This document shows, in pieces, positions 1-8,117 of a DNA stretch of 35,757 bases. Numbering within the stretch: position 1 is the stretch's first letter; each line of letters opens with the position of its first letter. Origin of the DNA: Rhodocyclaceae bacterium. Lineage in GTDB: Bacteria > Pseudomonadota > Gammaproteobacteria > Burkholderiales > Rhodocyclaceae. The stretch lies in assembly GCA_006218025.1 (NCBI GenBank), contig VBWA01000044.1:1-35757 (forward strand), in the 5' to 3' direction. Position numbers and translations under genes: made by a program. The notes beneath the pieces are model-generated. The model saw only the letters and a list, made by a program, of their open reading frames with translations. It ran no database searches and was not told the origin of the DNA.

Positions 1-86
1 ACCGGAACATATGTCGTTATATGTGAGGATAGCGAGCACCGCCCAAGCCCCGATCCGGCACGCGCAGTAGATTTATTCATACGCTG
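1..86 (-). other. Intergenic end of window, possible start of a gene running off the edge
   Basis: This is the stretch downstream of ureA. On the minus strand an ATG at position 80 opens a frame that stays open to the window edge (26 codons, starting Met-Asn-Lys-Ser-Thr). It has no ribosome binding site and does not look like the start of urease beta subunit, so I do not call it a gene. A short inverted repeat lies at 7-12 and 19-24 (ACATAT / ATATGT, six-base loop). The remaining urease genes would be expected to the left, but nothing here proves it. Confidence 0.2.
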
Positions 87-389
87 TCAGACGATCGGGT
101 TGTGGACGGTCACCAGCTTGGTGCCGTCGGGAAAGGTGGCCTCGACCTGGATCTCGGGAATCATCTCCGGCACGCCTTCCATGACCTCGTCGCGCTTTAG
201 CAGCGTCGCGCCGTAGCTCATCAACTCAGCCACGGATTGCCCGTCGCGTGCGCCCTCCAGGATCCCGGCGCTGATGAAGGCCACGGCCTCCGGATAGTTG
301 AGCTGGAGCCCGCGTCCCTTGCGGCGTTCGGCCAGCAGCGCGGCGGTGAAGATCAGCAGCTTGTCCTTCTCGCGTGGAGTGAGTTCCAT
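87..389 (-). CDS. ureA: Urease subunit gamma
   Basis: This encodes the 100-residue gamma (smallest structural) subunit of urease, the cytoplasmic nickel enzyme that hydrolyses urea to ammonia and carbamate. The protein starts [12 protein letters not shown] and ends VTVHNPIV, both typical of UreA, and its length matches the family exactly. The open frame extends further upstream, but the ATG at 389 is chosen because a strong AAGGAG ribosome binding site precedes it and homologues start here. It follows ureD with a 10-base gap in the same transcript. The nickel-binding alpha subunit (UreC) is not in the window. Confidence 0.96.
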   Translation of the reverse strand: MELTPREKDKLLIFTAALLAERRKGRGLQLNYPEAVAFISAGILEGARDGQSVAELMSYGATLLKRDEVMEGVPEMIPEIQVEATFPDGTKLVTVHNPIV

Positions 390-399
390 GGGGTCTCCT

Positions 400-1245
400 T
401 CAGGTATTCCAGATGCGCGGCGCGATGGCGTCGCGGCCGACGATTGTCGGACGCAAACATTGCCAGAGTGCGACAAACCATTCGCGCGCGGCTTCCGCCG
501 AATGGCCGAGATAGCGGCCGACAAACAACTGCGGCAAGACGCTGACGCCGCACCGTGCACCCGGTTCGATCGCGGTGACGGCGCGACAGGCGCGCAGGGT
601 TTCCGGCTCGATCTCGCGGCCCGCCGCCAGCACGGTGCTGCAGACGCTGAAGCCGGCGAGGCCGATCGGTGAATCCATGAGGGCCGATCCGCCATCGATC
701 ACGCCGCGCTCGCGCCACAGCAGCCATCCGTCGGCGCGGATGTCCGTGGCGAGCTTCAGGCGTCCACGATCGAGGGTCTCGCCGCTCGCGCGCCGGCCGA
801 AGCAGATCGTTTCCACGCCCGTAAAACGTGCGCCCTGCTCCAGCTCGATCGTGGTTCTCATAGTCGCCTGCGCACCGGAGAACACGATGCTCTCCTGCGG
901 CAGCCATTCCACCGTGGCGCCAGCGCCGACTTTCAGATGCACCTGCTGCGAGGACTGCGCGCCGCCCGATCGATACCACTTGCCGGCCCCCGGCGTGGTC
1001 AGCAGGGCATGGGCCGCCGCATCCGCCTCGATGCGAATGTCGAGCTGGTCGCCGCCGGCAATCCCGGCGGGCGGGTGAAGCACAATGGCATGGCACACTT
1101 CGGGCCCTTCCGGATAGAGCGCCTTCTGCACACGCAGCGGACCGCGATGGTCGCGGCGGACCAGAATCGTCGCGTCGCCGCGGCGGGCGAAGCCGAGCAC
1201 GAGCGAAGCCTGCCAGGGGGCGGAAATTGGTTCGGTGACCTGCAT
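400..1245 (-). CDS. ureD: Urease accessory protein UreD
   Basis: This encodes a 281-residue UreD (UreH) chaperone, which binds apo-urease and, with UreF and UreG, helps deliver nickel to the active site. Family features visible are the N-terminal A-x-L-x-L-G-F-A-R-R stretch, [11 protein letters not shown] near residue 55, [11 protein letters not shown] near residue 80 and [13 protein letters not shown] near residue 110. The start at 1245 is chosen because MQVTEP leads directly into the conserved part, and longer starts would run inside urtE. It begins 7 bases after urtE ends, so translation is probably coupled. One copy of the dispersed 25-base repeat (909-933) encodes the segment KVGAGAT. 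Confidence 0.95.
   Translation of the reverse strand: MQVTEPISAPWQASLVLGFARRGDATILVRRDHRGPLRVQKALYPEGPEVCHAIVLHPPAGIAGGDQLDIRIEADAAAHALLTTPGAGKWYRSGGAQSSQQVHLKVGAGATVEWLPQESIVFSGAQATMRTTIELEQGARFTGVETICFGRRASGETLDRGRLKLATDIRADGWLLWRERGVIDGGSALMDSPIGLAGFSVCSTVLAAGREIEPETLRACRAVTAIEPGARCGVSVLPQLFVGRYLGHSAEAAREWFVALWQCLRPTIVGRDAIAPRIWNT
909..933 (-). repeat. Dispersed 25-base repeat, copy A (inside ureD)
   Basis: This copy carries the exact 16-base core AAAGTCGGCGCTGGCG on the minus strand and differs from the consensus at three of 25 positions, all in the last nine. It is read in frame as Lys-Val-Gly-Ala-Gly-Ala-Thr. UreD homologues often have a similar V-G-A-G stretch here, so this copy is the least certain as a true repeat. 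Confidence 0.55.
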
Positions 1246-1252
1246 GGCCGAA

Positions 1253-1945
1253 TCATACCGCCAGCAGTTCTCGCACGCCGTCCGCCGCCATGTCCGCGCC
1301 CGCGCCGCGCTTGATGATTTCGCCGCGCTCCATGACCAGGTACTGGTCGGCCAGGCTCTGGGCGAAATCGTAGTACTGCTCGACCAGCAGGATCGCCATG
1401 TTGCCCTCTTGGGCCAGCATGCGGATGGCACGCTCGATGTCCTTGATGATCGAGGGCTGGATGCCCTCGGTCGGCTCGTCGAGGATCAGCAGGCGCGGGC
1501 CGAAGGCCAAGGCACGGCCGATGGCGAGCTGCTGCTGCTGGCCGCCGGAGAGGTCGCCGCCGCGGCGTTTCAACATCTGCTTCAACACCGGGAACATTTC
1601 GAATATGCGCTCCGGGATCGGCGTGCCGGCGGGTCGCGTGGCGAGGCCCATTTGCAGATTTTCGAGCACCGTCAGGCGCGGGAAGATCTCGCGGCCCTGC
1701 GGCACGTAGCCGATGCCGGCTTGCACGCGCTCGTGGGAGGGTGCGCGCGTGAGATCCTTGCCGTCGAAGGAAATGCTGCCGGTCTTGGAAGGCACGAGAC
1801 CCATCAGGCATTTCAGCAGCGTGGTCTTGCCGACTCCGTTTCTGCCGAGCACGGTCGTCACCTTGCCGATCGGCGCCTCGAAACTCACATCGCGCAGGAT
1901 GTGGCTGCCGCTGTAGTACTGGTTGAGTTTGTCGACTTTCAACAT
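1253..1945 (-). CDS. urtE: Urea ABC transporter ATP-binding protein UrtE
   Basis: This 230-residue protein is one of the two ATPases of the UrtABCDE high-affinity urea importer at the inner membrane. It shows Walker A GRNGVGKT (residues 34-41), the signature LSGGQ (132-136) and Walker B LLILDEP (152-158). The usual switch histidine is replaced by the LVEQY form found throughout the LivF/UrtE type, so this is normal for the family. It begins two bases after urtD stops and is followed by ureD after 7 bases. Placement beside urtD and ureD separates it from the closely related amino-acid LivF ATPases. Confidence 0.95.
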   Translation of the reverse strand: MLKVDKLNQYYSGSHILRDVSFEAPIGKVTTVLGRNGVGKTTLLKCLMGLVPSKTGSISFDGKDLTRAPSHERVQAGIGYVPQGREIFPRLTVLENLQMGLATRPAGTPIPERIFEMFPVLKQMLKRRGGDLSGGQQQQLAIGRALAFGPRLLILDEPTEGIQPSIIKDIERAIRMLAQEGNMAILLVEQYYDFAQSLADQYLVMERGEIIKRGAGADMAADGVRELLAV

Positions 1946-1947
1946 GA

Positions 1948-2687
<740 letters not shown>

Positions 2688-2691
<4 letters not shown>

Positions 2692-3809
2692 GCCGCACTC
2701 CCCTGCTTGCGTTTGTCGCGCAGCTTGCGCCACAGGCCGACCACGCCGTCGGGCAGCCACAGCGTGACGCCGACGAACAGCGCGCCGAGAAAGAACAGCC
2801 AGTACTCGGGGAAGGCCACGGTGAAGAAACTCTTCGCCAGGTTCACGATGAAGGCGCCGAGTACCGGGCCAATCAGCGTGGCGCGGCCGCCGACCGCGAC
2901 CCATATCGCGATCTCGATGGAATTCGCCGGCGACATTTCGCCGGGGTTGATGATGCCGACCTGCGGCACGTAGAGCGCACCGGCGATGCCGCACAAAAGC
3001 GCCGACAGGGTCCAGATAAAGAGCTTGTAGTAGAGCGGGTTGTAGCCGATGAACATGACGCGGGATTCGGCGTCGCGGATCGCCGCCAGCACGCGGCCGA
3101 GCTTCGATGTCACCAGGTAGCGGCCGAGCACCAGGGTCGCCAGCAGCATCGCCGCGGTCAGCGCAAACAAGGCGACGCGGGTTTCGGGCGCGGTGATGCT
3201 GTAGCCGAGGATGCGCTTGAAGTCGGTGAAGCCGTTGTTGCCGCCGAAGCCGGTTTCGTTGCGGAAGAAGAACAGCATCGCGGCGAAGACCATGGCCTGG
3301 GTGATGATCGAAAAATACACGCCCTTGATGCGCGAACGGAAGGCAAAGAAGCCGAAGATCAGCGCCACCAGCGCCGGCACGACGAGGACGAGAATGAGCA
3401 CCCAGAGGATGGAATCCGAGCCCGTCCAGTACCAGGGCAAGGCCTTCCAGTCGAGGAAGACCATGAAGTCGGGCAGGTCCGACTGGTAGGAACCGTCGCG
3501 GCCGATCTGTCGCATCAGGTACATGCCGAAGGCGTAGCCGCCGAGGGCGAAGAAGAGGCCGTGGCCGAGCGAAAGAATGCCGGTGTAGCCCCAGATCAGG
3601 TCCATCGCCACGGCGACGATGGCGTAGCACATGATCTTGCCGACCAGGGTGATGACGTAGGCCGAGACATGGAAGGGACTGCCCGCCGGCACCAGCAGGT
3701 GCAAGGCCGGCAGCAGGACCAGCGTGATGGCGGCGGCGATCGCGATGGCGATCCAGCCCCGCTTTGGCGTGGCGCCGAAGAAGCGGACGATGAAGGGGGT
3801 GCGCTTCAT
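2688..3809 (-). CDS. urtC: Urea ABC transporter permease UrtC
   Basis: This 373-residue LivM-type permease is one of two membrane subunits forming the urea channel. It has a basic N-terminus, then many hydrophobic segments, with the family stretches MDLIWGYTGILSLGHGLFFALGG, FFRNETGFGGNNGFTDF and VAVGGRATLIGPVLGA given here in part. Tryptophan-rich loops and the Gly-Gly-Asn-Asn-Gly motif are typical of UrtC rather than LivM. It overlaps both neighbours by four bases (ATGA junctions at 3806-3809 with urtB and at 2688-2691 with urtD). Confidence 0.95.
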
Positions 3810-5308
3810 GATTCGACGAACCTGCCCTTCAACGCAAAGAGGCCCTGCGGACGCTTCTGGATGAACATGATGATGAACACCAGCACGACGATCTTGGCGA
3901 TCACCGCGCCGGCCCAGCTTTCGATGAACTTGGTCACGATGCCCAGCCCCAGCGCCGCCCAGACCGCGCCGGCCAATTGCCCGACGCCGCCCAGCACGAC
4001 GACCATGAAGGAATCGACGATGTAGCCCTGCCCCATGTCGGGGCCGACGTTGGCGATCTGCGACAGGGCGACGCCGCCCAGACCCGCGATGCCGGCGCCG
4101 AGCGCGAAGGCCACGGTGTCGATGCGCCCCGTCGGCACGCCGACGCAGCCGGCCATGGCGCGGTTCTGCGTCACGGCGCGAACGAACATGCCGAGTCGCG
4201 TCCTGTTCATCAGCACCCAGACCAGCATCAGCACGAACAGGGCGAAGCCGACGATGACGATACGATTGAGCGGCAGCACGATGCTGGGCAGTATTTCGAG
4301 TCCGCCTGACATCCAGGAGGGATTCGCGACCTCGACGTTCTGCGCGCCGAAGATCACGCGCGCCGCCTGGATCAGCATCAAGGAGAGGCCCCAGGTGGCG
4401 AGCAGCGTTTCCAGCGCACGGCCGTAGAGCCAGCGGATTACCGTGCGCTCCAGCAGCACGCCGACCGCCGCCGCGGCGAAGAAGGCCACCGGTACGGCAG
4501 CCAGCAGATACCAGTCGAGTTGCGCCGGAAAATGCGTGCGGAACAGGCTCTGTATCACGTAGGTGGCATAGGCGCCGATCATCAGCAGTTCGCCGTGAGC
4601 CATGTTGATCACGCCCATGACGCCGTAGGTGATGGCGAGGCCCAGCGCGGCGAGCAGCAGGATGCTGCCCAGCGAGAGGCCGGAGAAGATGCGGCCAAGG
4701 GTCTCGGCCAGGGTCAGGCGGTCCTTGACCGCGAGATAGGAGCGGAAGGCGGCGCGGCGCACCTCGACATCGGCCTCGTTGGCCGGTTCGCTTTGTGCCT
4801 TGAGCACGGCCTTGGTGTTCGGATCGGCACTGGTCGCCAGCGAGTTCGCTGCCGCCAGGCGAATTTTCGGATCGGCATCCTTGAGCGTCGCCAGCGCATG
4901 GATTTCGACCAGCAACGCGCGGATCTTCGGCTCGCTTTCGCGGTCGCGCGCCTTCGCCAGCATCGGCGCCATCGCGGCCTCGACATTGGTGGCGATTTCC
5001 TTGACCGCCTTGAAGCGCACCGTCACGTCGGGGTCGATGAGTTTCAGCACCGCCAGTGCGCCTTCGAGTTCGCGCCGCACGCGGTTGTTGATCGTGATGT
5101 CCTCGCCCTTGTCATCCTTCAGCGTGCCGTCGGCAAGCTGCTGCAGCACCTCCAACGCCTCGGGCTCGGCGGTAAGCGCAAGCTTCTGGATCGCGGCGAT
5201 CTTGTCGTCGGATTCCTCGGCCGCGAGCTGGCGCACCAAGGCCGGGTCCGGCACCGCGTAGGCGGCGAGACTCAGGCAGCACAGCAGGGTGAAGACGAGT
5301 TTGCGCAT
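3806..5308 (-). CDS. urtB: Urea ABC transporter permease UrtB with N-terminal helical-repeat domain
   Basis: This 500-residue protein is the LivH-type permease partner of UrtC. Residues 1-18 look like a signal peptide (MRKLVFTLLCCLSLAAYA). Residues 20-200 form an Ala/Leu-rich helical region resembling HEAT repeats (IRLAAANSLA, VEVRRAAFRSYLA). The membrane domain follows from about residue 205, with ITYGVMGVINMAHGEL and VVLGGVGQLAGAVWAALG. The long N-terminal domain is usual for proteobacterial UrtB and is probably periplasmic. A structured 89-base gap separates it from urtA upstream. Confidence 0.95.
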   Translation of the reverse strand: MRKLVFTLLCCLSLAAYAVPDPALVRQLAAEESDDKIAAIQKLALTAEPEALEVLQQLADGTLKDDKGEDITINNRVRRELEGALAVLKLIDPDVTVRFKAVKEIATNVEAAMAPMLAKARDRESEPKIRALLVEIHALATLKDADPKIRLAAANSLATSADPNTKAVLKAQSEPANEADVEVRRAAFRSYLAVKDRLTLAETLGRIFSGLSLGSILLLAALGLAITYGVMGVINMAHGELLMIGAYATYVIQSLFRTHFPAQLDWYLLAAVPVAFFAAAAVGVLLERTVIRWLYGRALETLLATWGLSLMLIQAARVIFGAQNVEVANPSWMSGGLEILPSIVLPLNRIVIVGFALFVLMLVWVLMNRTRLGMFVRAVTQNRAMAGCVGVPTGRIDTVAFALGAGIAGLGGVALSQIANVGPDMGQGYIVDSFMVVVLGGVGQLAGAVWAALGLGIVTKFIESWAGAVIAKIVVLVFIIMFIQKRPQGLFALKGRFVES

Positions 5309-5315
5309 TTTCGGG

Positions 5316-5340
5316 AAAGTCGGCGCTGGCGGTACGGCGA
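5316..5340 (+). repeat. Dispersed 25-base repeat, copy B (between urtA and urtB)
   Basis: This intergenic copy has the exact 16-base core and one mismatch to the consensus in 25. Its second half forms the left arm of the hairpin at 5331-5365. Confidence 0.75.
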
Positions 5341-5365
5341 CCCGCGAAAGCGCGGCCGCCGTACC
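5331..5365 (-). other. Stem-loop in the urtA-urtB gap
   Basis: GGTACGGCG (5331-5339) pairs with CGCCGTACC (5357-5365). A second stem, CCGCG (5342-5346) with CGCGG (5351-5355), closes on a four-base loop. No run of T follows on either strand, so a full terminator is unlikely. I infer that it protects the urtA end of the message or partly reduces read-through, which would give more binding protein than permease, as is common after periplasmic binding-protein genes. Confidence 0.6.
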
Positions 5366-5397
5366 GGTTCAGCTACACAGGGAGCAAGGATCGAAGC

Positions 5398-6666
5398 TTA
5401 CTTGCCTTCGGGCTCGTCCTTCTTCTTGTCGTTGCCTGCGATGAAGGGCGACCAGGGCTGGGCCTTGACCGGGCCCTTGGTCTTCCAGACCACGTTGAAC
5501 TGGCCATCGGCCTTGACTTCGCCGATGAACACTGCCCGGTGCAGGTGGTGGTTCTTCTCGTCCATCTTGATGGTGAAGCCCGACGGCGCCTTGAAGGTCT
5601 GGCCGCCCATGGCCGCGATCACCTTGTCGACGTCGGTACTCTTGGCCTTCTCGACCGCCTGTTTCCACATGTGGAGGCCGATATAGGTGGCTTCCATCGG
5701 GTCGTTGGTGACGACTGACTCGGCCTTCGGCAACTTCTGCTTTTTCGCCCAGTCGCGGTACATCTTGATGAAGGCGTCGTTCTGCGGGTTCTTGATCGAC
5801 TGGAAGTAGTTCCAGGCGGCGAGGTGTCCCACAAGCGGTTTCGTATCGACGCCGCGCAGCTCCTCTTCGCCGACCGAGAAAGCCACCACCGGCACGTCGG
5901 TCGCCTTGAGGCCGGCGTTGCCGAGTTCCTTGTAGAAAGGCACGTTGGAATCGCCGTTGATGGTCGACACCACGGCCGTCTTCTTGCCCTCGCCGGCGAA
6001 CTTCTTGATCTTGGCGATGATGGTCTGGTAGTCGGAATGGCCGAAGGGGGTGTACTCCTCCATGATGTCGGCTTCGGCGACGCCCTTCGACTTGAGGAAG
6101 GCGCGCAGGATCTTGTTGGTGGTGCGCGGATAGACGTAGTCGGTGCCGAGCAGCACCCAGCGCTTGGCCGAGCCGCCGTCCTTGCTCATCAGGTATTCGA
6201 CGGCCGGGATCGCCTGCTGGTTGGGCGCAGCGCCGGTGTAGAAGACGTTCTTTTCGAGTTCCTCGCCCTCGTACTGCACGGGATAGAACAGCAGGCCGTT
6301 GAGTTCCTTGAACACGGGGTTCACCGACTTGCGCGAGACCGATGTCCAGCAGCCGAAGACCACCGCGACCTTGTCCTGCGTCAGGAGCTGGCGAGCCTTC
6401 TCGGCGAACAGCGGCCAGTTGGAGGCCGGATCCACCACCACGGCTTCGAGCTGCTTGCCCATGACACCGCCCTTGGCATTGATTTCGGCGATGGTCATCA
6501 GCGCCGTTTCCTTCAGCGCGGTTTCTGAAATGGCCATGGTGCCGGAAAGGGAATGCAGGATGCCGACCTTGATGGTGTCGGCGGCGATGGCGGGAAGCGA
6601 AGCAAAGCCGGAGGCGGCCAGCGCTATTGAAACGGCGGTGGCCTTGATGAAGTTGCGACGAAACAT
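5398..6666 (-). CDS. urtA: Urea ABC transporter substrate-binding protein UrtA
   Basis: This 422-residue protein is the periplasmic urea-binding component. The N-terminus MFRRNFIKATAVSIALAASG resembles a twin-arginine (Tat) leader (RRNFIK), with likely cleavage after PAIAA near residue 29. The mature part shows UrtA features: KVGILHSLSGTMAISE, CWTSVSRKSVNPVF, LLFYPVQYEGEE, DYVYPRTTNKI and DPMEATYIGLHMW. An AAAGGAG ribosome binding site lies 8 bases before the ATG. It is the first gene of the operon, below a sigma-54 promoter. Its 3' end is followed by the stem-loop at 5331-5365. Confidence 0.97.
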   Translation of the reverse strand: MFRRNFIKATAVSIALAASGFASLPAIAADTIKVGILHSLSGTMAISETALKETALMTIAEINAKGGVMGKQLEAVVVDPASNWPLFAEKARQLLTQDKVAVVFGCWTSVSRKSVNPVFKELNGLLFYPVQYEGEELEKNVFYTGAAPNQQAIPAVEYLMSKDGGSAKRWVLLGTDYVYPRTTNKILRAFLKSKGVAEADIMEEYTPFGHSDYQTIIAKIKKFAGEGKKTAVVSTINGDSNVPFYKELGNAGLKATDVPVVAFSVGEEELRGVDTKPLVGHLAAWNYFQSIKNPQNDAFIKMYRDWAKKQKLPKAESVVTNDPMEATYIGLHMWKQAVEKAKSTDVDKVIAAMGGQTFKAPSGFTIKMDEKNHHLHRAVFIGEVKADGQFNVVWKTKGPVKAQPWSPFIAGNDKKKDEPEGK

Positions 6667-6700
6667 GGCAAAACTCCTTTCAATGGATGTGAGCGGACCA

Positions 6701-6720
6701 ACCGTTTAGTCTTAAACGGT
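6701..6720 (-). other. Inverted repeat in the urtA leader
   Basis: ACCGTTTA (6701-6708) and TAAACGGT (6713-6720) form a perfect 8-bp stem with a four-base loop, 35 bases before the urtA start. If transcription starts near 6723, as the sigma-54 site predicts, this hairpin sits at the very 5' end of the message, where it could stabilise the RNA. It could also be an operator. No protein is suggested by the sequence itself. Confidence 0.5.
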
Positions 6721-6733
6721 GCAGTCCTTCCAT

Positions 6734-6749
6734 AGCGAAGGGCGTGCCA
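6734..6749 (-). promoter_or_regulatory. Sigma-54 promoter of the urt-ure operon
   Basis: On the minus strand the 16 bases TGGCACGCCCTTCGCT match the sigma-54 consensus TGGCACG-N4-TTGCW at every fixed position except one (TCGC for TTGC). The invariant GG and GC are at the correct spacing. The predicted start, about 12 bases downstream near 6723, lies 57 bases before the urtA ATG. Sigma-54 control fits nitrogen-regulated urea uptake and needs an enhancer-binding activator such as NtrC. Confidence 0.7.
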
Positions 6750-6850
6750 TGTCATCGGCAAAGCCGCACAAACAGCTGCAATCGGTTGCTGCTGCTGGGA
6801 AAATCCTTGACGCCGCGGCACGCGCAACGGACCGAGGGGAGAAACCGGCG

Positions 6851-6899
6851 CGCACCAAAATGGAGGAACAGCAAAATTCTGCTGCTCTCTCTTGGTGCG
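6851..6899 (-). promoter_or_regulatory. Two candidate NtrC enhancer sites
   Basis: Compared with TGCACC-N5-GGTGCA, the site at 6851-6867 has a near-perfect left half (CGCACC) and a weaker right half (GGAGGA). The site at 6883-6899 has a near-perfect right half (GGTGCG) and a weak left half. Their centres are 32 bp apart, about three helical turns, the spacing known for the paired NtrC sites at glnA in enteric bacteria. They lie roughly 136 and 168 bp upstream of the predicted urtA transcription start. Each site alone is imperfect; position and pairing strengthen the call. Confidence 0.45.
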
Positions 6900-6939
6900 C
6901 CGCCTTGGCCCTTGCGAAAAATCCGCGGAGCCTGGAGGA

Positions 6940-7134
6940 CTATGATTTCTTCTTTCGCGACACAGCGGCGCGGGGCTTCGCCGCGGACTTGGTCCTGGTC
7001 TTGGCCTTGGGGGGTAGCTGCGGGGCTGGCGCTGGCGCAGGCGGCATGTCGCCGATTACGCCCTTGAGCGGACAAATCTTGAAAGCCGGGCATTTCTGGC
7101 AACCGGCGACGATGGCAATCGGGCAAAGCTTCAT
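6940..7134 (-). CDS. Small four-cysteine protein with a lysine-rich tail
   Basis: The predicted protein has 64 residues and begins MKLCPIAIVAGCQKCPAFKICP. Cysteines at 4, 12, 15 and 21 (C-x7-C-x2-C-x5-C) could hold a zinc ion or an iron-sulfur cluster. Residues 29-40 are Ala/Pro-rich and the tail is Lys/Arg-rich (ending SRKKKS). The ATG at 7134 is chosen because AGGAA lies 8 bases upstream and the Cys motif starts at once; an alternative start is at 7161. I believe similar small proteins occur in related bacteria but know no function. It lies upstream of the urtA enhancer region on the same strand. No signal peptide is seen, so it is probably cytoplasmic. Confidence 0.65.
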   Translation of the reverse strand: MKLCPIAIVAGCQKCPAFKICPLKGVIGDMPPAPAPAPQLPPKAKTRTKSAAKPRAAVSRKKKS

Positions 7135-7304
7135 GGGGATTCCTGTTAACAGTGAATTCAATTTTGAAGTATGCGCGCCCGGCCCGTCCGAAAGTAGTCT
7201 GTTGCGCCTAAAGCGAAGCTTCCTCCCGTGGAATCCGTGACAAAATACTTGGACAGTTGCGAGCCCAATTTTTCAGCAGCGAATTTCCGGCAGGTAGCCA
7301 GCGC

Positions 7305-8114
7305 ATGACCCAAAAATCCGAAACTCTCATCGAGATCGACGATCTTCACTTTTCCTACGAAGGTCACAAGGTTCTTGACGGCATCGAGCTGCGCATTCCT
7401 CGCGGCAAGGTGGTGGCTATCCTCGGCGCCAGCGGCTCGGGCAAGAGCACCCTGCTGCGACTGATCGGCGGTCAATTGCGGCCGGATCGCGGGAGCGTCC
7501 GGGTGGACGGCAAGGTCATCCACGAACTGGATCACGCCGGCCTGTACGAGATGCGGCGCAACATGGGCATGATGTTCCAGGCAGGCGGCCTGTTCAGCGA
7601 CATGAGCGTCTATGACAACGTCGCCTTCCCCATGCGCGAACTGACCGACCTGCCCGAGATCGTGATTCGCGACCTGGTTCTGATGAAGCTGCAATCGGTC
7701 GGCCTGCGCGGCACCACCGGCCTGATGCCGAACGCACTCTCGGGCGGCATGTCGCGGCGCGTGGCGCTAGCCAGGGCGATCGCCCTCGATCCGATGCTGA
7801 CCATGTACGACGAGCCGTTTGCCGGCCTCGATCCGATCTCGCTCAACGTGATCGCCGAGCTGATCCGGCGCCTCAATGATGCGCTGGGCGCGACTTCCAT
7901 CATCGTCACCTACGACGTCTCGGAATCCCTGAAAGTCGCGGACTATGCCTTCCTGATCTACAAGGGCGTGGTGGCGGCCGAAGGTACGCCGGAGGAGCTG
8001 CTGGCATCCTCCGATCCCTTCGTGGACCAGTTTCTTCACGCCCGTCCCACGGGGCCGGTTGCCTTCCATATGGAAGGCGCTCCCTATCAGGAAGATCTTC
8101 GGATCAACGCCTAG
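7305..8114 (+). CDS. MlaF-like ABC transporter ATPase (lipid transport type)
   Basis: This 269-residue ATPase most resembles MlaF, which powers phospholipid trafficking between inner and outer membrane with MlaE, D and B. It has Walker A GASGSGKST (about residues 41-49), the typical MlaF stretch MGMMFQAGGLFSDMSVYDNVAFP, the signature LSGGMSRRVALARA and Walker B PMLTMYDEPFAGLDP. At the switch position the sequence is VTYDVSE, with Tyr203 where many ATPases have His. The start at 7305 has AGGTAG upstream. No mlaE or mlaD follows: the gene ends 3 bases from the convergent methionine synthase. It may serve permease subunits encoded elsewhere. Confidence 0.82.
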   Translation: MTQKSETLIEIDDLHFSYEGHKVLDGIELRIPRGKVVAILGASGSGKSTLLRLIGGQLRPDRGSVRVDGKVIHELDHAGLYEMRRNMGMMFQAGGLFSDMSVYDNVAFPMRELTDLPEIVIRDLVLMKLQSVGLRGTTGLMPNALSGGMSRRVALARAIALDPMLTMYDEPFAGLDPISLNVIAELIRRLNDALGATSIIVTYDVSESLKVADYAFLIYKGVVAAEGTPEELLASSDPFVDQFLHARPTGPVAFHMEGAPYQEDLRINA

Positions 8115-8117
8115 TCG

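Noticed and set aside
6719-7240. A 173-codon plus-strand open frame between urtA and mlaF
   Set aside because: It covers the urtA promoter and the small Cys4 gene in antisense and has no recognisable motif; the minus-strand signals are better supported.
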